NCBI GenBank assembly: GCA_963601185.1
Contig: CAVCEE010000009.1
Coordinates: forward strand, 41,723-105,722
DNA from: Limisoma sp963601185
GTDB taxonomy: Bacteria > Bacteroidota > Bacteroidia > Bacteroidales > Muribaculaceae
Direction of reading: 5' to 3'
Length of the DNA: 64,000 bases
Part shown: piece after piece, positions 54,470 to 62,228 of the stretch
Layout: each line of letters opens with the position of its first letter
Numbering within the stretch: position 1 is the first letter of the stretch
Position numbers and translations under genes: made by a program
Notes under the pieces: model-generated
Seen by the model: only the letters and a program-made list of their open reading frames with translations
Database searches by the model: none
What the model was told of the DNA's origin: nothing

Positions 54470-54477
54470 CAAAATTA
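54470..54477 (-). promoter_or_regulatory. -7 box of the mce-mmd operon
   Basis: Minus strand TAATTTTG, an exact TAnnTTTG match, with GTTG (54499-54496) 18 bases upstream as -33. Leader of about 40 bases to the mce ATG. Confidence 0.5.
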
Positions 54478-54547
54478 CGATAAAAAAGTCAATAACAACT
54501 TTTTTATCCTAAAATTATGGTAACAAAGAATTAAATAAAACCAATTT

Positions 54548-54574
54548 GTCAGTAAGAAACTGACTATATGTCAG
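54548..54574 (+). promoter_or_regulatory. Three GTCAG half-sites forming two overlapping palindromes upstream of dnaK
   Basis: GTCAGT-N5-ACTGAC (54548-54564) overlaps CTGAC-N5-GTCAG (54560-54574). Both are perfect inverted repeats sharing the middle half-site. They lie 35 to 75 bases upstream of the sigma-54-like element, a position where an enhancer-binding activator could sit. Without an experiment the binding protein is unknown. Confidence 0.5.
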
Positions 54575-54575
54575 C

Positions 54576-54641
54576 CTCGGCACTCGGGCAAAATAATCGC
54601 CGGCACTTTGGCACGCGATTTGTTAATCAGTGAGTGCCGAG
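54576..54641. repeat. 10-bp inverted repeat bracketing the dnaK promoter
   Basis: CTCGGCACTC (54576-54585) and GAGTGCCGAG (54632-54641) are perfect inverted copies. Their midpoint, near 54608, is at the -24 element. Related GGCAC words also occur at 54602-54606 and 54610-54614. Confidence 0.6.
54609..54623 (+). promoter_or_regulatory. Sigma-54-like (-24/-12) promoter of dnaK
   Basis: Reads TGGCACG-N4-TTGT against the consensus TGGCACG-N4-TTGC; only the last base differs, and the GG-to-G spacing is right. Predicted start near 54635 gives a leader of about 60 bases. No TAnnTTTG/TTTG pair with correct spacing is found between here and the ATG. Confidence 0.5.
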
Positions 54642-54697
54642 TTCGCAAAGAGCGAGGCTAAGGAAATTTGATTAATAACAATAAAAAATATAGAATC

Positions 54698-56629
54698 ATG
54701 GGTAAAATCATTGGTATAGACTTAGGCACTACGAACTCTTGCGTAGCAGTTCTCGAGGGTAAAGACCCTGTAGTTATTCCTAACAGCGAAGGCCGTAACA
54801 CAACGCCTTCAATCGTTGCCTTCATCGACGGAGGCGAAAGAAAAATCGGTGACCCGGCTAAGCGTCAGGCAATCACCAACCCTACACGCACAGTGTTCTC
54901 CATCAAGCGTTTTATGGGTGAAACCTACGACCGCGTGCAGAAGGAAATCGCTCGTGTGCCTTACAAGGTGGCTCAAGGCGACAACAACACTCCGCGCGTC
55001 GACATCGACGGTCGCCAGTACACTCCGCAGGAGATTTCGGCAATGATTCTCCAAAAGATGAAGAAAACTGCTGAGGACTACCTCGGACAGACTGTAACGG
55101 AAGCCGTAATCACTGTACCGGCATACTTCAACGACTCTCAGCGTCAGGCAACCAAAGAGGCCGGCGAAATTGCAGGTCTCAATGTTCGCCGTATCGTCAA
55201 CGAGCCTACTGCCGCAGCACTCGCCTACGGCTTGGACAAGAGCCAGAGCGACAAGAAGATTGCCGTATTCGACCTCGGTGGCGGTACATTCGATATCTCA
55301 ATCCTTGAGTTGGGCGACGGCGTGTTTGAAGTGAAATCTACAAACGGCGACACTCACCTCGGCGGTGACGACTTCGACCACAAGATTATCGACTGGTTGG
55401 CAGACGAGTTCAAGAACGACGAGGGCGTTGACCTCCGTCAGGACCCGATGGCATTGCAGCGTTTGAAAGAGGCTGCTGAAAAGGCCAAGATTGAATTGTC
55501 AAGTTCTACTTCGACTGAAATCAACTTGCCATACATTATGCCTGTAAACGGTGTGCCTAAACACTTGGTAAAGACTCTTACCCGTGCTAAGTTCGAGCAA
55601 CTTTGCGACAGCCTTATCCAGGCAACAATCGTTCCTTGCCAACAGGCATTGAAGGACGCAGGTCTCACAGCAGCCGAAATCGACGACGTTATCCTTGTGG
55701 GCGGTTCAACACGTATCCCTGCCGTACAGGAAATCGTTCAAAAATTCTTCGGCAAAGCACCGTCAAAGGGCGTTAACCCGGACGAAGTGGTAGCCGTAGG
55801 CGCAGCAATCCAAGGCGGCGTGCTCAGCGGTGACGTGAAGGACGTGCTTCTTCTCGACGTAGTTCCATTGTCGGTCGGCATCGAAACCCTCGGTGGCGTG
55901 ATGACAAAACTTATCGAGGCCAACACAACCATCCCTACACGCAAGAGCGAGACATTCTCAACGGCAGCCGACAACCAGCCGTCAGTTGAAATCAACGTAC
56001 TTCAGGGTGAGCGTCCAATGGCACGCGACGACAAATCGCTCGGTCGCTTCCACCTCGACGGCATCGCCCCTGCCCCACGCGGCATCCCGCAAATCGAAGT
56101 TACTTTCGAGATTGACGCCAACGGTATCCTCAACGTGTCGGCAAAAGACAAGGCCACTGGCAAAGAGCAGAGCATCCGCATCGAGGCTTCGAGTGGCTTG
56201 AGCGACGAAGAAATCAAGCGTATGAAGGACGAGGCAGCAGCCAACGCTGCTTCCGATGCCAAGGAAAAAGAGCGCGCCGACAAAATCAACAAAGCCGACG
56301 CCGTAATCTTCCAGACTGAGAAGCAGTTGAAAGAACTCGGCGACAAGTTCCCAGCTGACAAACGCGCCGCAGTAGAGCAAGCACTTAACGAACTGAAAGA
56401 GGTTCACAAGGCACAGAACATCGACGCCATCGACCCAGCCATCGACAAGTTGAACACTGCATTGCAGACAGCCGCACAGGACATCTACAACGCACAGCAG
56501 CAAGCCGGCGGCGCAAACCCAGGTGCTGGAGCAGGCTTCAATCCAGGCGCAGGTGCCGGAGCGCAACAGCAAGGCGGCAACACCGACGGCAACACCGTCC
56601 AAGACGCCGACTTCGAGGAGGTCAAGTAA
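54698..56629 (+). CDS. dnaK: Molecular chaperone DnaK (Hsp70)
   Basis: 643 residues: ATPase domain beginning MGKIIGIDLGTTNSCVAV, IFDLGGGTFD-type phosphate motif (here VFDLGGGTFDIS), VGGSTRIPAVQ, the substrate-binding domain, and a Gly/Ala/Gln-rich C-terminal tail ending in DADFEEVK, close to the usual EEV ending. I start at the ATG at 54698; an in-frame TTG ten codons earlier only adds an Asn/Lys leader. No grpE or dnaJ lies next to it. Followed by a strong terminator. Confidence 0.98.
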   Translation: MGKIIGIDLGTTNSCVAVLEGKDPVVIPNSEGRNTTPSIVAFIDGGERKIGDPAKRQAITNPTRTVFSIKRFMGETYDRVQKEIARVPYKVAQGDNNTPRVDIDGRQYTPQEISAMILQKMKKTAEDYLGQTVTEAVITVPAYFNDSQRQATKEAGEIAGLNVRRIVNEPTAAALAYGLDKSQSDKKIAVFDLGGGTFDISILELGDGVFEVKSTNGDTHLGGDDFDHKIIDWLADEFKNDEGVDLRQDPMALQRLKEAAEKAKIELSSSTSTEINLPYIMPVNGVPKHLVKTLTRAKFEQLCDSLIQATIVPCQQALKDAGLTAAEIDDVILVGGSTRIPAVQEIVQKFFGKAPSKGVNPDEVVAVGAAIQGGVLSGDVKDVLLLDVVPLSVGIETLGGVMTKLIEANTTIPTRKSETFSTAADNQPSVEINVLQGERPMARDDKSLGRFHLDGIAPAPRGIPQIEVTFEIDANGILNVSAKDKATGKEQSIRIEASSGLSDEEIKRMKDEAAANAASDAKEKERADKINKADAVIFQTEKQLKELGDKFPADKRAAVEQALNELKEVHKAQNIDAIDPAIDKLNTALQTAAQDIYNAQQQAGGANPGAGAGFNPGAGAGAQQQGGNTDGNTVQDADFEEVK

Positions 56630-56662
56630 TGCCACCAAGTAAATACATAATAAACAATAAGC

Positions 56663-56698
56663 AAATGCGTGCAGCTCAATGAGTTGCACGCATTTTGC
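56663..56698 (+). terminator. Terminator of dnaK
   Basis: AAATGCGTGCA (56663-56673) pairs with TGCACGCATTT (56685-56695). The stem is extended inside by a G.T and CTC/GAG around an AAT loop, about 15 bp in all. Confidence 0.85.
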
Positions 56699-56776
56699 AT
56701 TTATAGGGATTATGGTTTCTATGCCTTTGTTATAGGTTTGTTTTCTGCTTATTTGCAGCACATTTGCAACACGTCC

Positions 56777-56842
56777 AAAAAGTAGATAATGTGGTACCAA
56801 TCCACACTTATACATACCAATGCATACTAAAAAGTAGATAAT
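56777..56842 (+). repeat. Pair of 14-bp direct repeats before the excisionase-like gene
   Basis: AAAAAGTAGATAAT occurs at 56777-56790 and 56829-56842, 52 bases apart, the second copy touching the ATG. Between them TACCAAT also occurs twice. Just upstream, ATTTGCAGCAC (56751-56761) and ATTTGCAACAC (56762-56772) form a tandem near-repeat. Such arrays are typical of arm sites for integrase or excisionase, or of operator pairs. Confidence 0.55.
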
Positions 56843-57403
56843 ATGCCAAACATCGGATTTGAAATCAAACGCAAGTGCAAGGTCTGCGGTGCGGTATTCG
56901 TCGCCAAGACGCTCGACAGCCACTACTGTTCGCCCAAATGCGGCAAGGTGGCATGGAAGCGGAAGAAGGACGCAAAGGCCAAGGATGCCAAGTTGGAAAC
57001 CATTGCCCACCACATTCCCGACATTAGGGAATACATATCAGTGAGGGAGGCAGTGGCCCTGTTCGGCGTGGAACGTACCACGCTCTATCGCCTGATTCAC
57101 TCGGGGCGCATACCGAGCATCAATGTGGGGAAGAGGCTTACACGCATCAAGCGGGCAGACCTCGAACAACTTTTCCATACCCGACAGGAAAGCATCGCCA
57201 TCAAGTCATCTCCAGCACCAAGACTGTACAGCATGGAACCAGAGGACTGCTACACCATCAACGAGATATGCGAGAAGTACCATATCAACGACAGTTCGGT
57301 GTGGGCGCATGTCCGCAAATACTCCATCCCCTCACGACAGATAGGCAACTATGTATATGTACCCAAAACAGAAATAGACAATCTTTATAAATCGGAAGTG
57401 TAA
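56843..57403 (+). CDS. Zinc-finger plus double helix-turn-helix protein, excisionase-like
   Basis: 186 residues. A small zinc finger (Cys12, Cys15, Cys29, Cys33) is followed by a first excisionase/MerR-type HTH (about 63-108, with SVREAVALFGVERTTLYRLI) and a second one (about 134-180, with TINEICEKYHINDSSVWAHV). The arrangement suggests a DNA-bending or regulatory partner of the integrase, which it overlaps by one base (TAATG). It begins directly after a 14-bp repeat, a plausible target. Not identified with any named protein. Confidence 0.8.
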   Translation: MPNIGFEIKRKCKVCGAVFVAKTLDSHYCSPKCGKVAWKRKKDAKAKDAKLETIAHHIPDIREYISVREAVALFGVERTTLYRLIHSGRIPSINVGKRLTRIKRADLEQLFHTRQESIAIKSSPAPRLYSMEPEDCYTINEICEKYHINDSSVWAHVRKYSIPSRQIGNYVYVPKTEIDNLYKSEV

Positions 57404-58707
57404 TGAAGAAAGAATTGAACCACACCAAGGTGACCGTAAAACTCCGCAAGTCGCCCCACAAGGATGGGGAGTGGTACTTGTTTATTGAGTCTTACCCTGT
57501 ATATAAAAGAGGCGCAAGCAAAGCGAGCCGTGCGATAGAATCCATCGGACGCATCATCACCACCCCACAATGGGATGTGTCGTCCATCGCACGCATCCAA
57601 CCGGACGGCACATTCAACTACAAGCCGAAACGGGACGTGAACGGCATCATACAGTGCAAGTCGCGTCTTGACCAGGAAGCGTGTATCTATGCCGACAACG
57701 TGCGCAAACTCCGTCAGCACGAATACGACAGCGTAGCACTCTACACCGACCGCGAGGTGGAAATCATGGAACAGAACGAGCGCAACGCACAGGATTTCGT
57801 CAAGTACTTCAACGACATCATCGACAAGCGTCATCCCAACAGTTCCAATGCCATCATTGTCAACTGGAACCGTGTGGGAGAATTGCTCAAGGTGTATTCC
57901 AAAGGTCAGCCCATCCCCTTCAAGAACGTGTCTGTAAAGCTGCTCGAAGACATCAAGATGTTTCTGCTCCGTGCACCATTGGGCGGCAACAAGAAAGGCA
58001 CCATATCACGCAACACGGCTTCCACATATTTCGCCATTCTCAAGGCTGGCGTGAAGCAGGCATTCATCGACGAGTACCTTACTGTGGACGTGAGTGCCAA
58101 GGTGAAGGGCATTCCGTCGGAGGACAAGTTGCGTGCCTCGCTTACCCTTGATGAGGTGAAGCAACTGGCTGCAACTCCTTGCGAGAGCGACGTACTGCGC
58201 CGTGCCTCCTTCTTCTCCATTCTTATGGGGCTGCGCCACATCGATATCAAGAATCTGAAATGGAAGCAGATAACGCAAACCAGTTCGGGTACTTGGCGCA
58301 TTGATATCTCGCAGATAAAGACCAAGATTGGTGCCTATCTGCCCATCTCAGAACAAGCACTTGCCATGTGCGGCTCCCGACCCGACGATGACAACCTGTT
58401 GGTCTTTGCCGGTCTTCAGGCTGCCGCATGGATTTCCAAGCCACTGAAGAAATGGATTGAGGCGGCTGGCATCAAGAAGCACATCACCTTTCATTGTTTC
58501 CGTCATTCATATGCCACGCTCCAGCTCGAACTGGGTACCGACATCTACATCATCAAGGATATGCTCGGACACACCAACGTCAAGACTACCCAGATATACA
58601 CCCACATAGTGGACTCCAGCAAGGAGAAGGCTGCCAATACCATCCATATAGACAACCTTCAGCCCAACCAAACGGATATTGCCAACAGGGGCAGTCGTCC
58701 CCATTGA
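57403..58707 (+). CDS. int: Tyrosine recombinase/integrase
   Basis: 434 residues with an N-terminal arm-binding region, a SAM-like core-binding domain (about 125-235), and a catalytic domain with Arg278 (GLRHIDIKNL), Lys near 307, His364 and Arg367 (HCFRHSYATL), His390 (LGHTNV) and nucleophile Tyr399 (QIYTHI). All catalytic residues are present, so it should be active. Catalyses integration and, with an accessory factor, excision of the element. Closest in type to integrases of Bacteroides mobilizable elements. Followed by an intrinsic terminator. Confidence 0.95.
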   Translation: MKKELNHTKVTVKLRKSPHKDGEWYLFIESYPVYKRGASKASRAIESIGRIITTPQWDVSSIARIQPDGTFNYKPKRDVNGIIQCKSRLDQEACIYADNVRKLRQHEYDSVALYTDREVEIMEQNERNAQDFVKYFNDIIDKRHPNSSNAIIVNWNRVGELLKVYSKGQPIPFKNVSVKLLEDIKMFLLRAPLGGNKKGTISRNTASTYFAILKAGVKQAFIDEYLTVDVSAKVKGIPSEDKLRASLTLDEVKQLAATPCESDVLRRASFFSILMGLRHIDIKNLKWKQITQTSSGTWRIDISQIKTKIGAYLPISEQALAMCGSRPDDDNLLVFAGLQAAAWISKPLKKWIEAAGIKKHITFHCFRHSYATLQLELGTDIYIIKDMLGHTNVKTTQIYTHIVDSSKEKAANTIHIDNLQPNQTDIANRGSRPH

Positions 58708-58752
58708 GCATCAGATATTTACCTGAGCTTTCGCATAAAGTGCCACCCTCCT

Positions 58753-58789
58753 GCCCCTCATTCAGCACAGGCTGTCTGAGGGGCTTTTT
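58753..58789 (+). terminator. Terminator after the integrase gene
   Basis: GCCCCTCA (58753-58760) pairs with TGAGGGGC (58777-58784), inner CAG/CTG, followed by TTTTT. Confidence 0.85.
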
Positions 58790-58896
58790 CGTATTTATCC
58801 CTATCTTCTTGCGAAGTTTATTCTCCAAATCCGTGTGTAAGTCTTCTTCCCTCATTTTTCTTCATACCGTTTTCTTAACGAATTATAAAAGCGTCT

Positions 58897-58944
58897 GTGC
58901 CAATCCTGGGGCTTGCACGGGGTTACTTGCCCCCTATTTGGCAC
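58897..58944. repeat. Large symmetric dyad overlapping a promoter
   Basis: GTGCCAA (58897-58903), 4 bases, GGGGC (58908-58912), 16 bases, GCCCC (58929-58933), 4 bases, TTGGCAC (58938-58944). Both pairs are perfect inverted copies and the spacing is symmetric. The right arm covers the -33 box of the next promoter. Confidence 0.65.
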
Positions 58945-58967
58945 ACTTGGTCGTGGTTGTACTTTTG
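58937..58967 (+). promoter_or_regulatory. Promoter of the HTH-primase genes of the element
   Basis: TTTG (58937-58940), 19 bases, TACTTTTG (58960-58967): exact match to the Bacteroides promoter. Predicted start near 58973, 20 bases before the ATG at 58993. Confidence 0.75.
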
Positions 58968-58992
58968 CGGCATCTTTTTAAATTCACGCATA

Positions 58993-59346
58993 ATGAACAA
59001 AGACATTAAATCGCTGGAGGAGATGCCGGGGGCATTGTCCTACCTTATCAAGACCATTGACGAACTCAGTACAACGGTCAAGACATTGCAGATGTCACAA
59101 ACAAGCAACACGCCCAAGTGGATGGATATGGATGAGCTTTGCGCTTACCTTCCCTCGCATCCCGCCAAGCAGACGGTCTATGGGTGGGTGTCGGCCAAGC
59201 AGATACCCGTACACAAAATCAACAAGGCGTTGGCGTTTCTCCAGTCGGAGATTGACGAGTGGTTGAAGAACAAGGTTCACAAGACCCAGGCCGACTTGAT
59301 GAGAGAGGCACAGGAGTATGTCAATGCAAAAAGAATGAGAGGATAG
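58993..59346 (+). CDS. Helix-turn-helix domain protein of the element
   Basis: 117 residues. A short N-terminal coiled coil (MNKDIKSLEEMPGALSYLI, 1-19) is followed by an HTH of the excisionase/MerR type (MDELCAYLPSHPAKQTVYGWV, within about 57-78) and a basic C-terminal helix. The start is set by the promoter; a GTG 32 codons upstream lies before the -33 box. It is a typical small DNA-binding protein that precedes VirE-N-type genes in Bacteroides elements; I take it as a regulator or replication-site binder. Four bases before the next gene. Confidence 0.82.
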   Translation: MNKDIKSLEEMPGALSYLIKTIDELSTTVKTLQMSQTSNTPKWMDMDELCAYLPSHPAKQTVYGWVSAKQIPVHKINKALAFLQSEIDEWLKNKVHKTQADLMREAQEYVNAKRMRG

Positions 59347-59350
59347 CAGG

Positions 59351-59947
59351 ATGGAGCAGACCGATTATCAATTCTCTTTCTTTCGCAAGCCCATACAGAA
59401 TACCGAACCATTGAGGGCGGTGGGTATCGTTGACATCTACCGCTACATTGTGGGGCATTATGCCGAACCGCAAACCACCGCCTTGCGTGCGCTCACAAAC
59501 AAAGAGGATGCCAAGCGATATAAGGCTGCGCACTTCGACTTCTGCACGTTTTCCGGATTGTTCCGCAAGAGAAACGAGAAGGAGTTGTTGATGCACTCTG
59601 GTTTGATGTGCATAGACTTCGACCATGTAGAAGACCTTGACGGATTAAAATGCAAGTTGTTGGAGAATGAGTATTTCGACACAGAACTGATGTTTGTCAG
59701 TCCGTCGGGCGACGGCTTGAAATGGATTGTTGCCGTAGAATTGCAAGGATGGGAGCACAGCCGTTTCTTCAAGGCGATGGTCAACTGTCTTGAATCTTGT
59801 GGACTGCCCGAAGTGGACAAATCGGGCAGCGATGTGGCACGCAGCTGTTTTCTGCCCCATGACCCACATGCATATATCAACCCAAAATACGAAGAGTATG
59901 TCAAAGAAAATATTTTCCGCCCAAGAATGGGAGAATGTCCCTTCTAA
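59351..59947 (+). CDS. VirE N-terminal domain protein (BT4734/BF3469 type)
   Basis: 198 residues with LMCIDFDHVED (acidic DFDH at 89-92), FVSPSGDGLKWIVAVE and a C-terminal VDKSGSDVARSCFLPHDP. This is the pattern of the VirE-N/primase-polymerase-like family found beside DUF3987 proteins in mobile elements of Bacteroidota. Probably takes part in priming of element DNA after transfer; this is inferred from the family pairing. It overlaps the next gene by 50 bases. Confidence 0.85.
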   Translation: MEQTDYQFSFFRKPIQNTEPLRAVGIVDIYRYIVGHYAEPQTTALRALTNKEDAKRYKAAHFDFCTFSGLFRKRNEKELLMHSGLMCIDFDHVEDLDGLKCKLLENEYFDTELMFVSPSGDGLKWIVAVELQGWEHSRFFKAMVNCLESCGLPEVDKSGSDVARSCFLPHDPHAYINPKYEEYVKENIFRPRMGECPF

Positions 59948-61709
59948 GGTTCAGCAAGAAAATCTTCCGTTGAAAAGTGAAGGTAACTCTACCATATATA
60001 ATAAGGTGGAGAACGATGTGGAGTGTGTTGTTGGCGAGATAGAACGCAGCGCGATAGACATTACGTCCGATTACAAGGATTGGGTATCGTTGGGCTTCGC
60101 CCTTGCAGACGGTTTGGGCGAAAGAGGCCGAAGTTATTACCATCGCATCAGTCGCTTCTATCCCGGCTATCAGGAGGGAGAAACCGACAGGCAGTATTCC
60201 CATTGCCTTCAGTCGCATGGCAGCGGTATTACCATCAGCACATTCTTTCATTTGGCGCAACAAGCTGGCGTATCTATCCATGCCAACCGTTTCTCCATTT
60301 TCCCAAATACCCAAAACGGTAAAACGGTGAAATGGATAAAAGGCGCAAATGAGTTGCCCTCGTTTCCTGAACGGGTGTTCTCTGATTTGCCGCCGTTCTT
60401 GGCTGAGGTAGTGGCCAACTCCATCTCCACAGATGACCGGGACACCATACTCATTGGTGCAATCGCCACCTTGTCGGTATGTTTTTACAATATGTCGGGA
60501 GTATATGACGAGCGTATCGTCTATCCCAACCTATACCTCTTTGTTGCAGCAGAGGCTGGCATGGGTAAAGGTTCGTTGACGCTGTGCTATGAGTTGGTGG
60601 CATCTATCAACCGAAACTTGCGTGAACTGTCCAATCGGCTGGAACAGGAATACAGGGCTGCCATGGCTGAGTATGTGAAAGGCAAGAAGTCGGCAGCGAT
60701 GGAGATGCCCACCGAACCCAAGCAACGGATGCTGGTCGTTCCGGCCAACAGCAGTGCCAGTTCTTTTCAGAACATATTGAGCGACAACGACGGTATACTC
60801 CTCATGTTTGAAACCGAAGGTGACACACTGAGCCAGACGTTGAGGACAGAATATGGCAACTATTCCGACGCACTCCGCAAAGGTTATCACCATGAGCCAA
60901 TCGCGAAGACGCGGTGTAAAAACAGAGAGTACAACGACATAGAGAATCCCCGCATCTCTGTGGTCTTGGCAGGAACGCCCGAACAGGTGCATCGACTGAT
61001 ACCGAGTTCGGAAGATGGACTGTTGAGCCGATTTGCCATCTACAACATCCCGTTCAAGCGAGGCATCAGAAATGTGTTTGCCACAAGCGATGTCTCGCAG
61101 TCCAAGAATGCCAAGTTTCGCATCCTTGGCGACCGTTTCATGCACCTTCAGGAGGCGTTTATGCGACAGGGCGAGTACACCTTTTATGTTCCCTCCCATC
61201 TGCAAATGCAGTTCGTCACGTTCCTGCGGCAAATCAATGAGGAGTGTTGCGACGAGGTGGACAACAATATGCAGGGCATCGTTCGCCGCCTTGGTCTGAT
61301 GACATTCCGTATCATGATGGTGCTTACTGCCGTCAGGACGTTGGATTTGGATATGTACAAGTTGAAGCCTTCGGCAGACGGAACAATCCATCTTCTCTGC
61401 GAAGAACGAGACTACATCACAGCCATGGACATCAGTACAACCCTGCTCTACCATTCCGTTTTCATCTACCGCAAGTTGGCAGGACTGGAACAAAGGCTAT
61501 CCATGGATCGGCAGGAGAAAGGTGTTACGGCAAGGCGCAATGCTTTCTTCGGCTTACTGCCTCTGTCGTTCACCAAGAAAGAATATGATGCGCTTGTGGA
61601 GGAACAGGGCGAGAATGCCAGCACGGCTTCGAAGTGGATAGACATCTTCATCCGTGAGCGTCGTCTGCGCCGTACCGGGCAGGGATGTTATAGTAAAACA
61701 TGCACATGA
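59898..61709 (+). CDS. DUF3987 protein with PriCT-like N-terminal region
   Basis: 603 residues from the ATG at 59898 (MSKKIFSAQEWENVPSK). A PriCT-2-like segment (about 45-105: DYKDWVSLGFALADGLG, SRFYPGYQEG) is followed by the DUF3987 ATPase-like domain, with a Walker-A-like AAEAGMGKGSL near 217-227 and a Walker-B-like ISVVLAGTPEQVHRL near 355. Such proteins look like helicase/primase partners of VirE-N proteins. The long overlap with the previous gene suggests that both are made together and perhaps act as one unit. The open frame extends upstream of 59898 but only as another reading of the VirE-N gene. Confidence 0.85.
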   Translation: MSKKIFSAQEWENVPSKVQQENLPLKSEGNSTIYNKVENDVECVVGEIERSAIDITSDYKDWVSLGFALADGLGERGRSYYHRISRFYPGYQEGETDRQYSHCLQSHGSGITISTFFHLAQQAGVSIHANRFSIFPNTQNGKTVKWIKGANELPSFPERVFSDLPPFLAEVVANSISTDDRDTILIGAIATLSVCFYNMSGVYDERIVYPNLYLFVAAEAGMGKGSLTLCYELVASINRNLRELSNRLEQEYRAAMAEYVKGKKSAAMEMPTEPKQRMLVVPANSSASSFQNILSDNDGILLMFETEGDTLSQTLRTEYGNYSDALRKGYHHEPIAKTRCKNREYNDIENPRISVVLAGTPEQVHRLIPSSEDGLLSRFAIYNIPFKRGIRNVFATSDVSQSKNAKFRILGDRFMHLQEAFMRQGEYTFYVPSHLQMQFVTFLRQINEECCDEVDNNMQGIVRRLGLMTFRIMMVLTAVRTLDLDMYKLKPSADGTIHLLCEERDYITAMDISTTLLYHSVFIYRKLAGLEQRLSMDRQEKGVTARRNAFFGLLPLSFTKKEYDALVEEQGENASTASKWIDIFIRERRLRRTGQGCYSKTCT

Positions 61710-61830
61710 TTTTTAGAGTGGCAAGTTTGTGTTTTAGTGTCACCAAAACCTTTGGGACAGTCCTGTCCATTGCCTGCTACGCATCGGCAATCATCTGGCG
61801 ATGCAAAGAACTTCCCACTCTAAAAATCAT
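61707..61830. repeat. Perfect 16-bp inverted repeat with inner hairpins, oriT candidate
   Basis: ATGATTTTTAGAGTGG (61707-61722) and its exact inverse (61815-61830) enclose 92 bases. Inside lie GGACAG-TC-CTGTCC (near 61762-61775) and GCATCG/CGATGC (near 61785-61808). It is the only gap between the primase-like and mobilization genes, directly upstream of the MobC-like and relaxase genes, where oriT is usually found. The DUF3987 stop codon lies in the left arm. Confidence 0.55.
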
Positions 61831-61859
61831 CCATAGTATTCACCATATATAAAAGGTAT

Positions 61860-62228
61860 ATGAACAAGGAAACAAACAACCGTGGTGGTCGCCCCAAGTT
61901 GGCCGACTACCAGAAACGCACAAAGATGGTGCGGGTAATGTTCTGCGAGAACGACTTCGTTTATATCCAGTCGAAGGCGGCACAGGCAGGTTTGTCTGTC
62001 AGCGAGTATGGACATCAAGCCATGATGGACAACCGCATCAAGGCTACCGTCACTCCCGAACTGGCCAAGCAGATACGAGACCTATCGGGCATTGCCAATA
62101 ACGTGAACCAACTTGCCCACGATATGCACATCTACGGTATGACTGCCGTCAAGGAGCAATGCATGCGCATCATCAGAGTAATAGGCGAAATCATCAACCA
62201 AACAAAACCGACTCATTATGATAGCTAA
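61860..62228 (+). CDS. MobC-like relaxosome accessory protein
   Basis: 122 residues: a ribbon-helix-helix-like N terminus (NNRGGRPKLADYQKRTKMVRV, about 6-26, with basic residues), then SVSEYGHQAMM and the MobC signature-like LSGIANNVNQLAHDMH. Such proteins bind oriT and help the relaxase open it. It overlaps the relaxase gene by 11 bases. Comparable to MbpB/BmgB-type proteins of Bacteroides elements, but no name is assigned. Confidence 0.87.
   Translation: MNKETNNRGGRPKLADYQKRTKMVRVMFCENDFVYIQSKAAQAGLSVSEYGHQAMMDNRIKATVTPELAKQIRDLSGIANNVNQLAHDMHIYGMTAVKEQCMRIIRVIGEIINQTKPTHYDS

Noticed and set aside
56700..56740. TTATAGG direct copies at 56701-56707 and 56730-56736 as element ends
   Set aside because: Seven bases 22 apart in AT-rich DNA are not significant, and they are too close to each other to be two ends of an element.
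55982..57013. Minus-strand open frame of 343 codons opposite dnaK and the element start
   Set aside because: It crosses the dnaK terminator and the element border, which a real gene would not do; antisense to dnaK.
58897..58992. GTG start for the element HTH protein 32 codons upstream
   Set aside because: It lies before the promoter and within the dyad; the ATG at 58993 follows the predicted start site by 20 bases.
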